Source of the DNA: Lachnospiraceae bacterium
GTDB lineage: Bacteria; Bacillota; Clostridia; Lachnospirales; Lachnospiraceae
Length of the DNA stretch: 64,000 nucleotides
Assembly: GCA_017436305.1 (NCBI GenBank)
Contig: JAFSDJ010000080.1
Span: 1 to 64,000 of the forward strand
Reading direction: 5' to 3'
The position numbers were made by a program, and so were the translations under genes. Positions within the stretch are counted from its first letter, which is position 1. Every line of letters starts with the position of its first letter. The notes beneath the pieces were generated by a model. It saw only the letters and a program-made list of their open reading frames with translations. It was not told where the DNA came from and ran no database searches. Below, piece after piece: positions 45,833-54,681 of the stretch.

Positions 45833-48343
45833 TTATTCAAAATAAAAATCTATTTGCTTTTCTACCTGTTTTTTAATGATTCTGTCTTCCACACGAAGAA
45901 ATATATCTTCTCCTTCATGACTAAAAACATACATGGAATTTACTTTAATCCGGTAAAAATTTTCTGTAATCTGTTGCAATAATTCCTCAGGAATTTTAAT
46001 TTGTAAATTTTCTTCTTTTTTCATAATCACAAGTGTACCAAGCTTTTTAAATTTTCCTTCCTGCCTTCCCAATAAAACTACTTTATACTTATAAACTGCC
46101 CCCATATACCATAACAAAAATATAAGTGCTGTTATAAGTAGCGTTCCAATAGAAACTGCCACATAAAATACTCCTTTTGAAGGGGTGTTTTTCTTGTAAC
46201 TTCTTGGTACAATAGGTTCCTTTTCATCCTGTAGAATGGGGATATCTACCTGATAGGTTTCCTTGTGTATTATTTGATTTTCCATACTTTCTTCTTGCTG
46301 AAGCATATTTTCACTGATACTTCCTTTTGTCTGAGTATCTTTCTGTCCCTGATTTTTCTTTTGCTTTCTTTTTTTTGATTTATTTACCGTTTCATTATTA
46401 TCTATGGCATTAATAACGTTATCCGCCAATTTGCCTGTGGTATTTTCTAACGGGTCCCCTTGGATAGATTCAGCATCCTTAACCTCTTTCCTTTTGGAGT
46501 CGGTCATTGTAACCTGTGTAGAGTAATCTTCTGTCTCAAGCTGATTTTTTGCATTATTTTCTTCATTTTTCACGCTTGTTTTATCTTTTTCTATCCCCTT
46601 ATCTTCCAGACTCTCTTTATTTTCTTCTTCATCAATAATTTCTATTTCATTTTGTGTACATTTCACCGGGCACATAATTGTAGAAGTATTAAAAAGTTTA
46701 TCTCTTACCTGAATATTCAATATGGTAGTTTCGGTAACTGTTATTTCATTTTTATCGGTCCAACTTGTTCCACCATCAAAAGAATATGCCATCTCGTCCA
46801 TTCCGCATCCGTCTGCATTGTCCATAGCAGTTATCCTTACAGTGGCCCCTTTTTCTCCATTATCTGCAGAGATTATTTGAATTTCTGAAATTTCAGGTGC
46901 TGTTTTATCAATTCCATTTATAGAAATATGCTTTGTTTGTGTGTTATGTAAACTATCACGAATTTTGACTACCTTTTCTCCATTATCTGTAAAAGAAATG
47001 GTGTTTTCACTTGTCCATGTGGCTCCTCCATCATAGGAAAAAGCCTCACTATCTAAGCCACAGCCATCATCCAATGCCTGAATTTCCAAAGTTACCTGTT
47101 TCTTTGACCATACCTTCTCTCCTATTGTAATCCCATTTTCATAAAAAGTATAAATCTCTCCTGCGGGTGCCTGTTTATCAAAATTGTTAATCATAATATT
47201 TTTTTCTGTGATATTTCCAAGGGCATCCCTTACTTTTATTCGATAAGCACCATTCTGGCTGACTATATATTTGTCACTCTTAGTCCATGTTACATCATCA
47301 AAACAGTATGGTGTTTGCGCTAAGCCCACTCCTTCATCGCCGGCTGATACACAAATGGTAACATTGGTAGCCGTCCATTCCTTTCCATTCACTATTACTT
47401 TTTCATTTACCTCTTTATCAACTATCACCATCGGCTTATTGTTATCAATGAAGTCTACTAATGTGCCATTAGTTATTCCTTTATTTTCAAGCTGATCCTG
47501 TGTTTGGGCATAATAGGTATCATTTTTCTTTACCACAATATTAGCAGTTACGTTTGTTTTATTCTGACTATTTGCACTAATCCAGTCCGTAATATTTTCC
47601 TTGGAATTTTTAAAACGAACTGTTTTTAATTTATGTGGTCTTGACTGGTTATCTGTTATACTTGCCGTTAACAAAGCCTCCGTTCCATAAGTTTTTCCAT
47701 TTACAACATTTACCGCTGTTGTCCCGGATGGAACAGCGCGCAGTGTGATTTTTGGAGCAGTGTCATCTACTCCTTCCTTTGATATTTCCTTGGGTAGCTT
47801 TTGGTATTGCACAATCCAATAAAATTTACCATCCGTTTCTATGCCATCTCCGAAATTTTTGGACGGACCTGCTATGGCATAATTACATCGCTTATACTCC
47901 TCTTCTGTTACAATAACAGAACCTGTATTCTTTCCATCCATTCCGTATAAAATATTACCTGAACGGCCAAACCAATGTGTCCAGTTTGCACTATTGGAAT
48001 TATGTCCGTTACAGGAATATCCGCCTTTTGATACATTGGTTTCAGAACTATCAATTTCCGGCACTTCCACCTGACTTGTAATGCCTACATACTGCCAGCT
48101 TGTATTGGGACAGCTTTCGGAAGGCTCTGTAGTTTCATAAGTAACTAAAATATTTCCACTTTTTAAACCATATCCATTAGCTTTAACTCCTTCTGCTTCA
48201 TAAGAAACGCTAACAGTTCCCCCCTGTTCACATCCTGATTTGTTCGTTACTGCAAACACAGTTTCCTCAATGGTTAATAAAAATACAAAACCAGCTAACA
48301 CAGCTCCTAATATTCTTTTTTTTGCACATTTTATATTTTTCAT
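45833..48343 (-). CDS. Membrane-anchored surface protein with repeated Ig-like domains
   Basis: An 836-residue exported protein: signal peptide (about 1-32), a ligand-type N-terminal region with WTHWFGRSGN, then at least three repeats of about 85 residues ending in YSFDGGTSWTDKN / YDGGATWTSEN / FDDVTWTKSD followed by VRD.LGN-type turns and IxGIDKTAP spacers. These match bacterial Ig-like/OmpL47-type beta domains. A long charged Lys/Glu/Asn linker follows, then one membrane helix (about 735-757, VAVSIGTLLITALIFLLWYM) and a basic cytoplasmic tail of about 85 residues with its own fold (EENLQIKIPEELLQQ). AAGGG before the ATG at 48343 selects that start over 48379. Probably adhesion or wall binding. 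Confidence 0.8.
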   Translation of the reverse strand: MKNIKCAKKRILGAVLAGFVFLLTIEETVFAVTNKSGCEQGGTVSVSYEAEGVKANGYGLKSGNILVTYETTEPSESCPNTSWQYVGITSQVEVPEIDSSETNVSKGGYSCNGHNSNSANWTHWFGRSGNILYGMDGKNTGSVIVTEEEYKRCNYAIAGPSKNFGDGIETDGKFYWIVQYQKLPKEISKEGVDDTAPKITLRAVPSGTTAVNVVNGKTYGTEALLTASITDNQSRPHKLKTVRFKNSKENITDWISANSQNKTNVTANIVVKKNDTYYAQTQDQLENKGITNGTLVDFIDNNKPMVIVDKEVNEKVIVNGKEWTATNVTICVSAGDEGVGLAQTPYCFDDVTWTKSDKYIVSQNGAYRIKVRDALGNITEKNIMINNFDKQAPAGEIYTFYENGITIGEKVWSKKQVTLEIQALDDGCGLDSEAFSYDGGATWTSENTISFTDNGEKVVKIRDSLHNTQTKHISINGIDKTAPEISEIQIISADNGEKGATVRITAMDNADGCGMDEMAYSFDGGTSWTDKNEITVTETTILNIQVRDKLFNTSTIMCPVKCTQNEIEIIDEEENKESLEDKGIEKDKTSVKNEENNAKNQLETEDYSTQVTMTDSKRKEVKDAESIQGDPLENTTGKLADNVINAIDNNETVNKSKKRKQKKNQGQKDTQTKGSISENMLQQEESMENQIIHKETYQVDIPILQDEKEPIVPRSYKKNTPSKGVFYVAVSIGTLLITALIFLLWYMGAVYKYKVVLLGRQEGKFKKLGTLVIMKKEENLQIKIPEELLQQITENFYRIKVNSMYVFSHEGEDIFLRVEDRIIKKQVEKQIDFYFE

Positions 48344-48752
48344 GTATTTCCCTTCTTCCTTTTTGCGTATTAGGGCCAAAAAGCCCGTTTAACAGCGAAA
48401 AGTCCCCTTATTTTGTTTTTTGCCTTGGTTATTACCTCCTTTAGGTTTCAGTCTTCTTAAAAAGCCTGAAGTAAAATTTGTATATGGGAAAAATCATTTG
48501 AAAAAATATGATAAAATCTATCACACTCTGGAAGGGAATTGTATTGTAGCATCTTACTTTTTTTCTGTCTATCATGTTAAAAAATAATTTTTATTTTTGT
48601 GAAAAACTTCTATTATTCTTCACATGACATCTTTGTCACTCTCTGCTTTTTCAGAATTTGTCTTGTCCCTATACCTGTCAAATTCTTTTAAAGGTATAGG
48701 AAAAGCCATATCTGTCATAAAATATGACAATAGGATTTCTTGGGGAAATATT
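48344..48752. other. Divergent intergenic region with a leader resembling the esterase-2 ribosome site
   Basis: About 400 bases between the Ig-like protein (minus) and the PdaB-like gene (plus). On the minus strand, 48444-48427 reads CTAAAGGAGGTAATAACC, identical over 18 nt to the ribosome site of the second esterase (51581-51598), but no start codon follows it here. Small possible stems (CTTCAG/CTGAA) lie next to it. The rest looks like ordinary promoter sequence. An in-frame extension of the deacetylase reading frame to 48624 lacks a ribosome site. Confidence 0.45.
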
Positions 48753-49541
48753 ATGATAAAAGAACGATTCCTGCAAACTATTGATAAATTTGTTAAATCA
48801 GGCTTATTCTGGTGCGCCCTGTTATTTTTTGCATTTGCAATTGGAAAATATGCTTCCGATAATGTTTCAGTAAGTAATAGTGTAGACGGCAGAGAACTTC
48901 CCATTTACTGCGTGGAAACAGAAGAAAAAAAGGTTGCTTTAAGCTTTGATGCAGCCTGGGGAAACGAGGATACTACAGCTATTTTAGACATTTTAAAAAA
49001 ACATGATATTCATGTCACATTCTTTATGACAGGAGGGTGGGTTGACTCCTATCCGGATGATGTAAAAGCTATTTTGGCAGCAGGCCATGACCTTGGAAAT
49101 CATAGTGAAAATCATAAAAATATGTCACAATTGTCTAACGAACAATGTCAAGATGAATTAATGCAAGTACATAACAAAGTGAAAGAACTTACAGGATATG
49201 AAATGTTTTTATTCCGTCCACCTTATGGCGACTATGACAACCATGTCATAACCAATGCTAAGGCTTGTGGGTACTATACAATTCAGTGGGACGTTGATAG
49301 TCTGGACTGGAAAGATTATGGGGTAGACTCCATCATAAAGACTGTCACCACCCATAAAAATCTTGGTAACGGCAGCATCATTCTCTGCCACAATGGTGCC
49401 AAATACACTGCCCAGGCACTAGATGCCATGATTACAAACTTAAAAGAACAAGGCTATGAAATTGTTCCTATATCAGAACTGATTTATAAGCAAGATTATC
49501 ACATGAACCACGAAGGAAGACAAATAAAGAACAACTCATAA
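48753..49541 (+). CDS. Polysaccharide deacetylase, PdaB-like
   Basis: A 262-residue protein with one N-terminal membrane helix (about 19-35) and a NodB-type deacetylase domain. The five motifs are present: SFDAAWGNED, NHSENHKNM with the metal histidines, RPPYGDYD, DVDSLDWKDYG and ILCHNG. The lead-in LPIYCVETEEKKVALSFDAA matches the sporulation deacetylase PdaB group, which acts on cell-wall or spore-cortex glycan. The frame is open to 48624, but GGGGAAA lies before the ATG at 48753, which is chosen. It stands alone between divergent and convergent genes. Confidence 0.88.
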   Translation: MIKERFLQTIDKFVKSGLFWCALLFFAFAIGKYASDNVSVSNSVDGRELPIYCVETEEKKVALSFDAAWGNEDTTAILDILKKHDIHVTFFMTGGWVDSYPDDVKAILAAGHDLGNHSENHKNMSQLSNEQCQDELMQVHNKVKELTGYEMFLFRPPYGDYDNHVITNAKACGYYTIQWDVDSLDWKDYGVDSIIKTVTTHKNLGNGSIILCHNGAKYTAQALDAMITNLKEQGYEIVPISELIYKQDYHMNHEGRQIKNNS

Positions 49542-49603
49542 ACTATAAGTAAGGCCTCTAAAAAAATGTGCGGCAGAACAAAAATTTCCTATATAACAAA
49601 ACA

Positions 49604-49627
49604 GAGAGTTCTCTTTGGAGAACTCTC
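49604..49627 (-). terminator. Terminator of the SLAP-like gene
   Basis: GAGAGTTCTC (49604-49613) pairs with GAGAACTCTC (49618-49627) with a four-base loop. A T-rich run (TGTTTTG) follows on the minus strand, about 50 nt after the SLAP-like gene. Confidence 0.75.
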
Positions 49628-49678
49628 ATGCTAAATAAGGTGTACTTCTAAAATAAATTTTTCAATAACAGAAACCTT

Positions 49679-50164
49679 TTAGGTATAATATGTAAACTTG
49701 GCCTGAGTTTTTAACTTCTTGGCTTTTTTGAAATTAAACTTCTTGTTTTTAATGTATTTCTTTTCAAAAACAAAATTTACTACTTTGTAAGAACCTGAAT
49801 TAATTACAATACTCTTTTTCTTATCTTGGAAAAATGTCTTGCTGGCTATCACTTTGTCCGAAGAAGAACTTACTGTAATTTTCATATTTTTCAGACCATA
49901 AATCGTTTTACCTGTATTGTTGTAAACATATGCGGAATAATAAAGCTTTCCTGTCTTTTTAACATAAAACACTTTCTTTGGCAGAACGTGTATAGTAGAA
50001 CCGGTAAATGAATATTTGCTTGGCTTTGAACCTTTATATGTACCATACTTATTAGGTGTTGCAGCCTGTGCGTCTGCACCTGCTACTCCCCACAATGTAC
50101 AAATCAAGGCTAATGCTAAAAAAAGCGAAACAAATCTTTTTACATTATTTTTTGATTTATTCAT
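49679..50164 (-). CDS. Secreted SLAP-like domain protein
   Basis: A 161-residue secreted protein with a signal peptide ending near AQAAT (about residue 36) and one beta-rich domain: KLYYSAYVYNNTGKTIYGLK, NMKITVSSSSDKVIASKTF, then basic strands KKYIKNKKFNFKKAKK. The pattern resembles the SLAP-type wall domains of Firmicutes surface proteins; I base this on the strand pattern only. GAGG precedes the ATG by 8 nt and a terminator follows. The protein is very lysine-rich, suggesting binding to anionic wall polymers. Confidence 0.65.
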   Translation of the reverse strand: MNKSKNNVKRFVSLFLALALICTLWGVAGADAQAATPNKYGTYKGSKPSKYSFTGSTIHVLPKKVFYVKKTGKLYYSAYVYNNTGKTIYGLKNMKITVSSSSDKVIASKTFFQDKKKSIVINSGSYKVVNFVFEKKYIKNKKFNFKKAKKLKTQAKFTYYT

Positions 50165-50439
50165 AACATTTCCTCACAATCTTTTTTCTATCATTATATA
50201 AGCTCCCTTTTTATTTGTAAAGGAATTCTATTGAAAAAAATGGATAATCCTAGTAGAATATATGGTAATAAATGTAACTATTCAGATTAGGTCGAAGCCC
50301 TTGCCACTTGGACCACAAGAACATGATTTATAGATGCAAAACTCCCATTGTAAAGTAATTTCAAATGGATTTTGACATCGTAATTATGAAGGTACTGAAT
50401 AATTACAAACAAACTATATATTTATGAGGGGAGAATTTC

Positions 50440-51564
50440 ATGAAAAAGTATCGTCGAATTATTTTGATACTATTTGCATTTTTCGTACTTTGTTTTCCTC
50501 CTTTTTCAGTCTTTGCTACTACAGATAACGTGGCTTACGTTCAGGCAGCTAAACAGCCCGTATTAAATTACTCCAGCAAAGCCCTGCTAAAAGGGGATAC
50601 ATTCAAACTAAAGCTGAAATATGTAAAAACCTCAGTATCATTTTCCAGCCAAAACAAGAAAGTAGCTACTGTCAGCCCGTCGGGCCTTGTAAAGGCCAAA
50701 TCAGCCGGTACCGCTATTATTACTGCCACCTGCAAGGGCAAAATCTATCGTTGCAAAGTTACAGTTAGTGATACGGTAGACTTAATTGTATTTGCCGGGC
50801 AAAGCAACATGACAGGCCGTGGAAGTGCCAAAGCTGCACCAAAGCTGATTGATGGTGCCGGTTATGAAAGCAAAACTGTTACGGATAATGGTAAGCTTTA
50901 TACTTTAAAAGAACCTTTTGGTCTGAATCAGGACAGAGGTAGCTTAGATGACAGTGGTCTTCGCACCGGCTCTTTAGTAACATCGTTTGTAAATGCTTAT
51001 TACACCAAAACCAAAACCCCTGTTGTAGCAGTCAGTGCCACAATTGCCGGTTCCGGCTGTGTAAGCTGGAGCGAAATTCATTACAAAGAAGTTGCTGCCC
51101 GCGTAAAACAGGCAGAAAAAGCCCTAAAAAAGAGGGGCATTAAAATAGACAACTGCTACATGGTCTATATGCAGGGTGAAAATGATGGATTTGCCAAAAC
51201 AAGTCAGAAATTTTACAAAAAGAAACTGATTACTATGTTTAACAGAGTAAAGAAATCCTGCAATGTAGAAAAGTGTCTGCTAATTCGCATTGGAAAGTAT
51301 ACAAAAGATCCTGACCTTTATGATGATATTGTAAAAGCTCAGACAGATGTATGCAAAACAAACAAAAACTTTGTACTTGTTTCCACAAAAGCTGCTGCTT
51401 TAAAGAAAAGCTATTATCAGGCAGACGGCATCCACCTTACCCAGCGTGGATTAAACATTTTAGGAAAAGAAGCCGGCTTAAATGCCGCTTCCTATAAACT
51501 TACCGGAACAGAACCTTCTCTGAAGGATGCCAAATACGGTAATACATATAAACCCCAAAACTAA
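50440..51564 (+). CDS. Secreted SASA-family esterase with Big_2 domain, copy 1
   Basis: A 374-residue secreted esterase. After a signal peptide (about 1-29) comes a Big_2 Ig-like domain (about 38-110, FSSQNKKVATVSPSGLVKAK) and a SASA/DUF303-type SGNH hydrolase. The catalytic block is IVFAGQSNM with Ser122, followed by MQGENDG (245-250) and a His in QADGIHLTQ. SASA enzymes remove acetyl groups from sialic acid or xylan-type sugars. It is the first of two tandem paralogues (34 nt apart). GAGGGGAG precedes the ATG. The sugar target is not predictable. Confidence 0.85.
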   Translation: MKKYRRIILILFAFFVLCFPPFSVFATTDNVAYVQAAKQPVLNYSSKALLKGDTFKLKLKYVKTSVSFSSQNKKVATVSPSGLVKAKSAGTAIITATCKGKIYRCKVTVSDTVDLIVFAGQSNMTGRGSAKAAPKLIDGAGYESKTVTDNGKLYTLKEPFGLNQDRGSLDDSGLRTGSLVTSFVNAYYTKTKTPVVAVSATIAGSGCVSWSEIHYKEVAARVKQAEKALKKRGIKIDNCYMVYMQGENDGFAKTSQKFYKKKLITMFNRVKKSCNVEKCLLIRIGKYTKDPDLYDDIVKAQTDVCKTNKNFVLVSTKAAALKKSYYQADGIHLTQRGLNILGKEAGLNAASYKLTGTEPSLKDAKYGNTYKPQN

Positions 51565-51597
51565 TTTTTACTAAATTATCTAAAGGAGGTAATAACC

Positions 51598-52701
51598 TTG
51601 AATTTAAGAAAAGCACTATGGATTGGAGTTCTTGCCCTATTATTGGCACTTTCTCCTGCATCTGACATGATGCCTGCCACAGTTTCCACTGTTCAGGCTG
51701 CTCCAACTAAATTGAACTACCCAAAAAAGAACTTATTAGTTGGCGAAACTTTTACTCTGAAATTAAAAACCGGAAAAGCTGCATCCTTTAAATCCAGTAA
51801 CAAAAGCGTTGCTACCGTTTCCAAAAAGGGTAAAGTCATAGCAAAAAGCCCGGGAGATGTTAAAATCACAGTTACTACCAAAGCAGGTAAAAAATATTCC
51901 TGCAAAGTATCTGTAAGAAATCAAGTTGATTTCATTATTTTTGCAGGTCAGAGCAACATGACAAATGTAGGAAAAGCCTCAGAAGCACCTGCTGTAAAAG
52001 ATGGCGCCGCTTACGAAGTACTTCTTACTAAAAAGAAATTAAGCCCATTAAGAGAGCCCTTCGGAGTTCAGCAAAAGGGCAAGGTAACAAAATCCAGTGG
52101 CGGCACATTAGCTTCTGCTTTTGCCAACGCATACTACAATGAAACCGGTATTCCAATCGTTGCTACCTCAACAGCAAGAGGTGGTACAAGTATCGGAGAA
52201 TGGAGTAGCAACTATTACAAAAATGTAGTAAAATCCACCCAAAAGGCAGAGAAAATACTAAAAAAACAAGGCATCAAAATCCGTCACCGCTACGTGGTAT
52301 TTTTCCAGGGTGAAAATGATGCAACCTACAATATTTCAACAGCGGCTTATCAACAACATCTGGAATTAATGCTAACAAATCTCAAAAGCAAAACAGATAT
52401 TGAAAAATGTCTCCTTATCCGTATAGGAGAAGATTTAAATGATCCTACTTCCTATGATAGAATAGCTGCAGCCCAGACGATTACCTGTATGGAAAATCCA
52501 AACTTTGTTTTGATTTCCACAATCGCATCCGGTTTAGATAGAAAATATTATCAGGCCGATGGCGTTCATTTCACACAGGCAGGATTAAATAAAATCGGAA
52601 AACAAGCCGGTACTATGGCAGGTAAATATGCCAATACAGGGGTGGAGCCATCTATGAAAGACCCTCGGTACAACAATACATATACATCAAATAGTAACTA
52701 G
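51598..52701 (+). CDS. Secreted SASA-family esterase with Big_2 domain, copy 2
   Basis: A 367-residue paralogue of the preceding gene with the same layout: signal peptide (about 1-35), Big_2 domain (FKSSNKSVATVSKKGKVIAK) and SASA hydrolase (IIFAGQSNM with Ser119, FQGENDA, QADGVHFTQ). It starts with TTG at 51598-51600, preceded by AAAGGAGGT, and follows copy 1 by 33 bases, so both are on one transcript. Residues around the active site differ (for example TNVGKAS against TGRGSAK), so the copies may prefer different acetylated sugars. Confidence 0.85.
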   Translation: MNLRKALWIGVLALLLALSPASDMMPATVSTVQAAPTKLNYPKKNLLVGETFTLKLKTGKAASFKSSNKSVATVSKKGKVIAKSPGDVKITVTTKAGKKYSCKVSVRNQVDFIIFAGQSNMTNVGKASEAPAVKDGAAYEVLLTKKKLSPLREPFGVQQKGKVTKSSGGTLASAFANAYYNETGIPIVATSTARGGTSIGEWSSNYYKNVVKSTQKAEKILKKQGIKIRHRYVVFFQGENDATYNISTAAYQQHLELMLTNLKSKTDIEKCLLIRIGEDLNDPTSYDRIAAAQTITCMENPNFVLISTIASGLDRKYYQADGVHFTQAGLNKIGKQAGTMAGKYANTGVEPSMKDPRYNNTYTSNSN

Positions 52702-52727
52702 CTGATAACAACCAGTAACATTACATT

Positions 52728-52780
52728 AAATAAAGAAGCAGAACATTTACGAAATATTCCATAAATGTTCTGCTTTATTT
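52728..52780. terminator. Bidirectional terminator
   Basis: AAATAAAGAAGCAGAACATTTA (52728-52749, with a two-base bulge) pairs with TAAATGTTCTGCTTTATTT (52762-52780). It lies between the esterases and the convergent membrane protein. Confidence 0.85.
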
Positions 52781-52783
52781 ATT

Positions 52784-52842
52784 TGCTACTGTTCACACAT
52801 AACCGGTGACAAATTAGTTTTTGATTGCTAATTCGCTGTGGC
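52784..52842. repeat. Interspersed palindromic repeat, copy 4
   Basis: GCTACTGTTCACACATAACC then GGTGACAAATTAGTTTTTGA and TTGCTAATTCGCTGTGGC. It aligns with the copies at 25233 and 36832, including the GCTAATTCGC segment. It runs directly into a degenerate tandem repeat. Confidence 0.5.
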
Positions 52843-52942
52843 AAACATAGGGGGACCTTCATCCCTAATCCGCTTACCAAACAAGAGTACCTTCATCCCT
52901 AATCCACTATGCCAAACAGAGAGTACCTTCATATCTGATTCC
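52835..52942. repeat. 34-37-nt degenerate tandem repeat, three copies
   Basis: Copies at 52835-52871, 52872-52905 and 52906-52942 share (G)ACCTTCATCCCTAATCC and CCAAACA-type blocks. They lie immediately downstream of the minus-strand membrane protein gene (stop 52950) and start within the interspersed repeat copy 4. Confidence 0.7.
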
Positions 52943-52949
52943 GCCAAGA

Positions 52950-54542
52950 TTACTCAGAAAATAAATACATACCGTTTCCTTCATATATAGCATAATATTC
53001 ATCCTCATATACTTTAACTCCGTCCTCCATTACAGTAAAATCACCATTTAACATACCTGCCTCTTCTGTTCTTGCTAAAAGTAAAAATGTTTTTCCTTGG
53101 TGATAACCCGGCTTGTAATAAGCTTTATTACTAAGCCACTCATATGGAGCTGCCACTCCGTTTTCACCACCTAAATTACCAACTTCAATTGTGCCATTGC
53201 TTAAATACTCTGTTACACTGGAATTCCAAAAAGTTGCATAACCAAATGTGTAGCCATTCTCTTCTAAAAATGCCATATAGCCATATCTTTTTTCGCAATC
53301 ATTATATTTCACATCCTGCCACAACTCTCCATAGAGGGAACTAAGTGTCACCACCACCGCCGCTAGAAGTAAAACCGGTCTGACTAAACAGTTTGAAGGC
53401 TTATATACCTGAAAAAAAACAGCTATAAGCAAAACTCCCACCACATAAATAGGAAGCCAATAACGATACTGCATCAACACATCCGTAAAAATCAGCATGT
53501 ACCAATTAATGAAAAAGGCTGCCAGAAAATAATATAATAACAATCGTTGTTTTATATTTAAAAGACTTTTTCGCTTTCTAAATAAATAAACTATTACACT
53601 AATAAAAAATAAGAAAAATGCACATTTTAGCGCATTCACAATCCCTCTTCCACTGACAACCTCCACAGGATAGTATCCAAAAAATTCTACCATCAGCTTA
53701 AAGGAATTTAAAAATCTGTCTGCTACCTCTGCCAACTCCACGAACACTACATCTGAGGTAGTATCAAAGGAATAATTTTTTGCCAGATAGAACTTATTAA
53801 CCAGAAATCCAACCGCTGCCATAAATGAAGATGTAAACATAGGTAACATTGGAAGTACCAGACTTTTTCCTTTACTTTTGCAATCTTCCCATTTTGCCGG
53901 AATCTTCTCAAATGATACCGTTACCATAGCAATTAAAAACGGTAAATATAGGCTGGCAAGATACCTTAGTCCACTTAAACCAAGGAAAAAACTAAGCAAT
54001 ATCAGGATTGCAAGACTCACTTTTCCCTTTTTTCCTTCTTTTTTGCTTGCATACATACCTAAAATAAAGTATGTGCAAATTACCTGACTTGTATAAAAAC
54101 AGCCAATAAACATCATATCTAAATACTCATTGGATAACGGTGTAAACAAAAATGCCATTCCTAGTAAAAGATATGTTTTCTTAATATCGTAACATTTTCC
54201 CACATATTTATATGCCAAAATCAGCAGCACATAAAAAATAAAGATGGATAAGGTTTTTACAACCTTATAATTTGAAAAAATCTTAAAAAGCGGAGTCATA
54301 ATCAACTGAGAATAAACAATACGGATTTCCGTGGAATAATACCAATTCTTTGTAATAAGTTTATTTTCATCTGCCAGGAGCTTAGACAAAATAACCTCTG
54401 CAGTAGTATCTGAATGCATCAAATTATCATGTTTAAATATGCAAAACAAACATAACCCACTAATTATAATCACATTTACAAACAAAAAAATAAATTTTGT
54501 TATATTTTCTCTACTTTGAAAGTATTTCTTCAAATTTTCCAT
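52950..54542 (-). CDS. Polytopic membrane protein, GT-C-like
   Basis: A 530-residue integral membrane protein with about eleven helices and a C-terminal soluble segment of some 120 residues rich in aromatic residues (YGYMAFLEENGYTFGYATF). An early extracytoplasmic loop contains HSDTTAEVILSKL and NKLITKNWYYSTEI. The topology resembles GT-C glycosyltransferases and the flippase-linked membrane proteins of surface glycan clusters, but no GT-C family motif is certain. The ATG at 54542 is 11 nt after AGAGG; an open extension to 54671 has no ribosome site. It is divergent from the 997-residue protein. Confidence 0.55.
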   Translation of the reverse strand: MENLKKYFQSRENITKFIFLFVNVIIISGLCLFCIFKHDNLMHSDTTAEVILSKLLADENKLITKNWYYSTEIRIVYSQLIMTPLFKIFSNYKVVKTLSIFIFYVLLILAYKYVGKCYDIKKTYLLLGMAFLFTPLSNEYLDMMFIGCFYTSQVICTYFILGMYASKKEGKKGKVSLAILILLSFFLGLSGLRYLASLYLPFLIAMVTVSFEKIPAKWEDCKSKGKSLVLPMLPMFTSSFMAAVGFLVNKFYLAKNYSFDTTSDVVFVELAEVADRFLNSFKLMVEFFGYYPVEVVSGRGIVNALKCAFFLFFISVIVYLFRKRKSLLNIKQRLLLYYFLAAFFINWYMLIFTDVLMQYRYWLPIYVVGVLLIAVFFQVYKPSNCLVRPVLLLAAVVVTLSSLYGELWQDVKYNDCEKRYGYMAFLEENGYTFGYATFWNSSVTEYLSNGTIEVGNLGGENGVAAPYEWLSNKAYYKPGYHQGKTFLLLARTEEAGMLNGDFTVMEDGVKVYEDEYYAIYEGNGMYLFSE

Positions 54543-54681
54543 AGTATTACAATCCTCTTCCATTTTCGATAAATCTATCATACCTAGCCGGTATTTATTT
54601 GTCAAATAATTACTTCCTTGCCAATAAAGTGAAAGTATACTAAAATAATTTATATTTGTATACACTACCAATGGAGGAGTT

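Noticed and set aside
48344..48480. Cyclic-di-GMP riboswitch upstream of the Ig-like surface protein
   Set aside because: The GACGCAAAGC-type core of GEMM aptamers is absent in either orientation.
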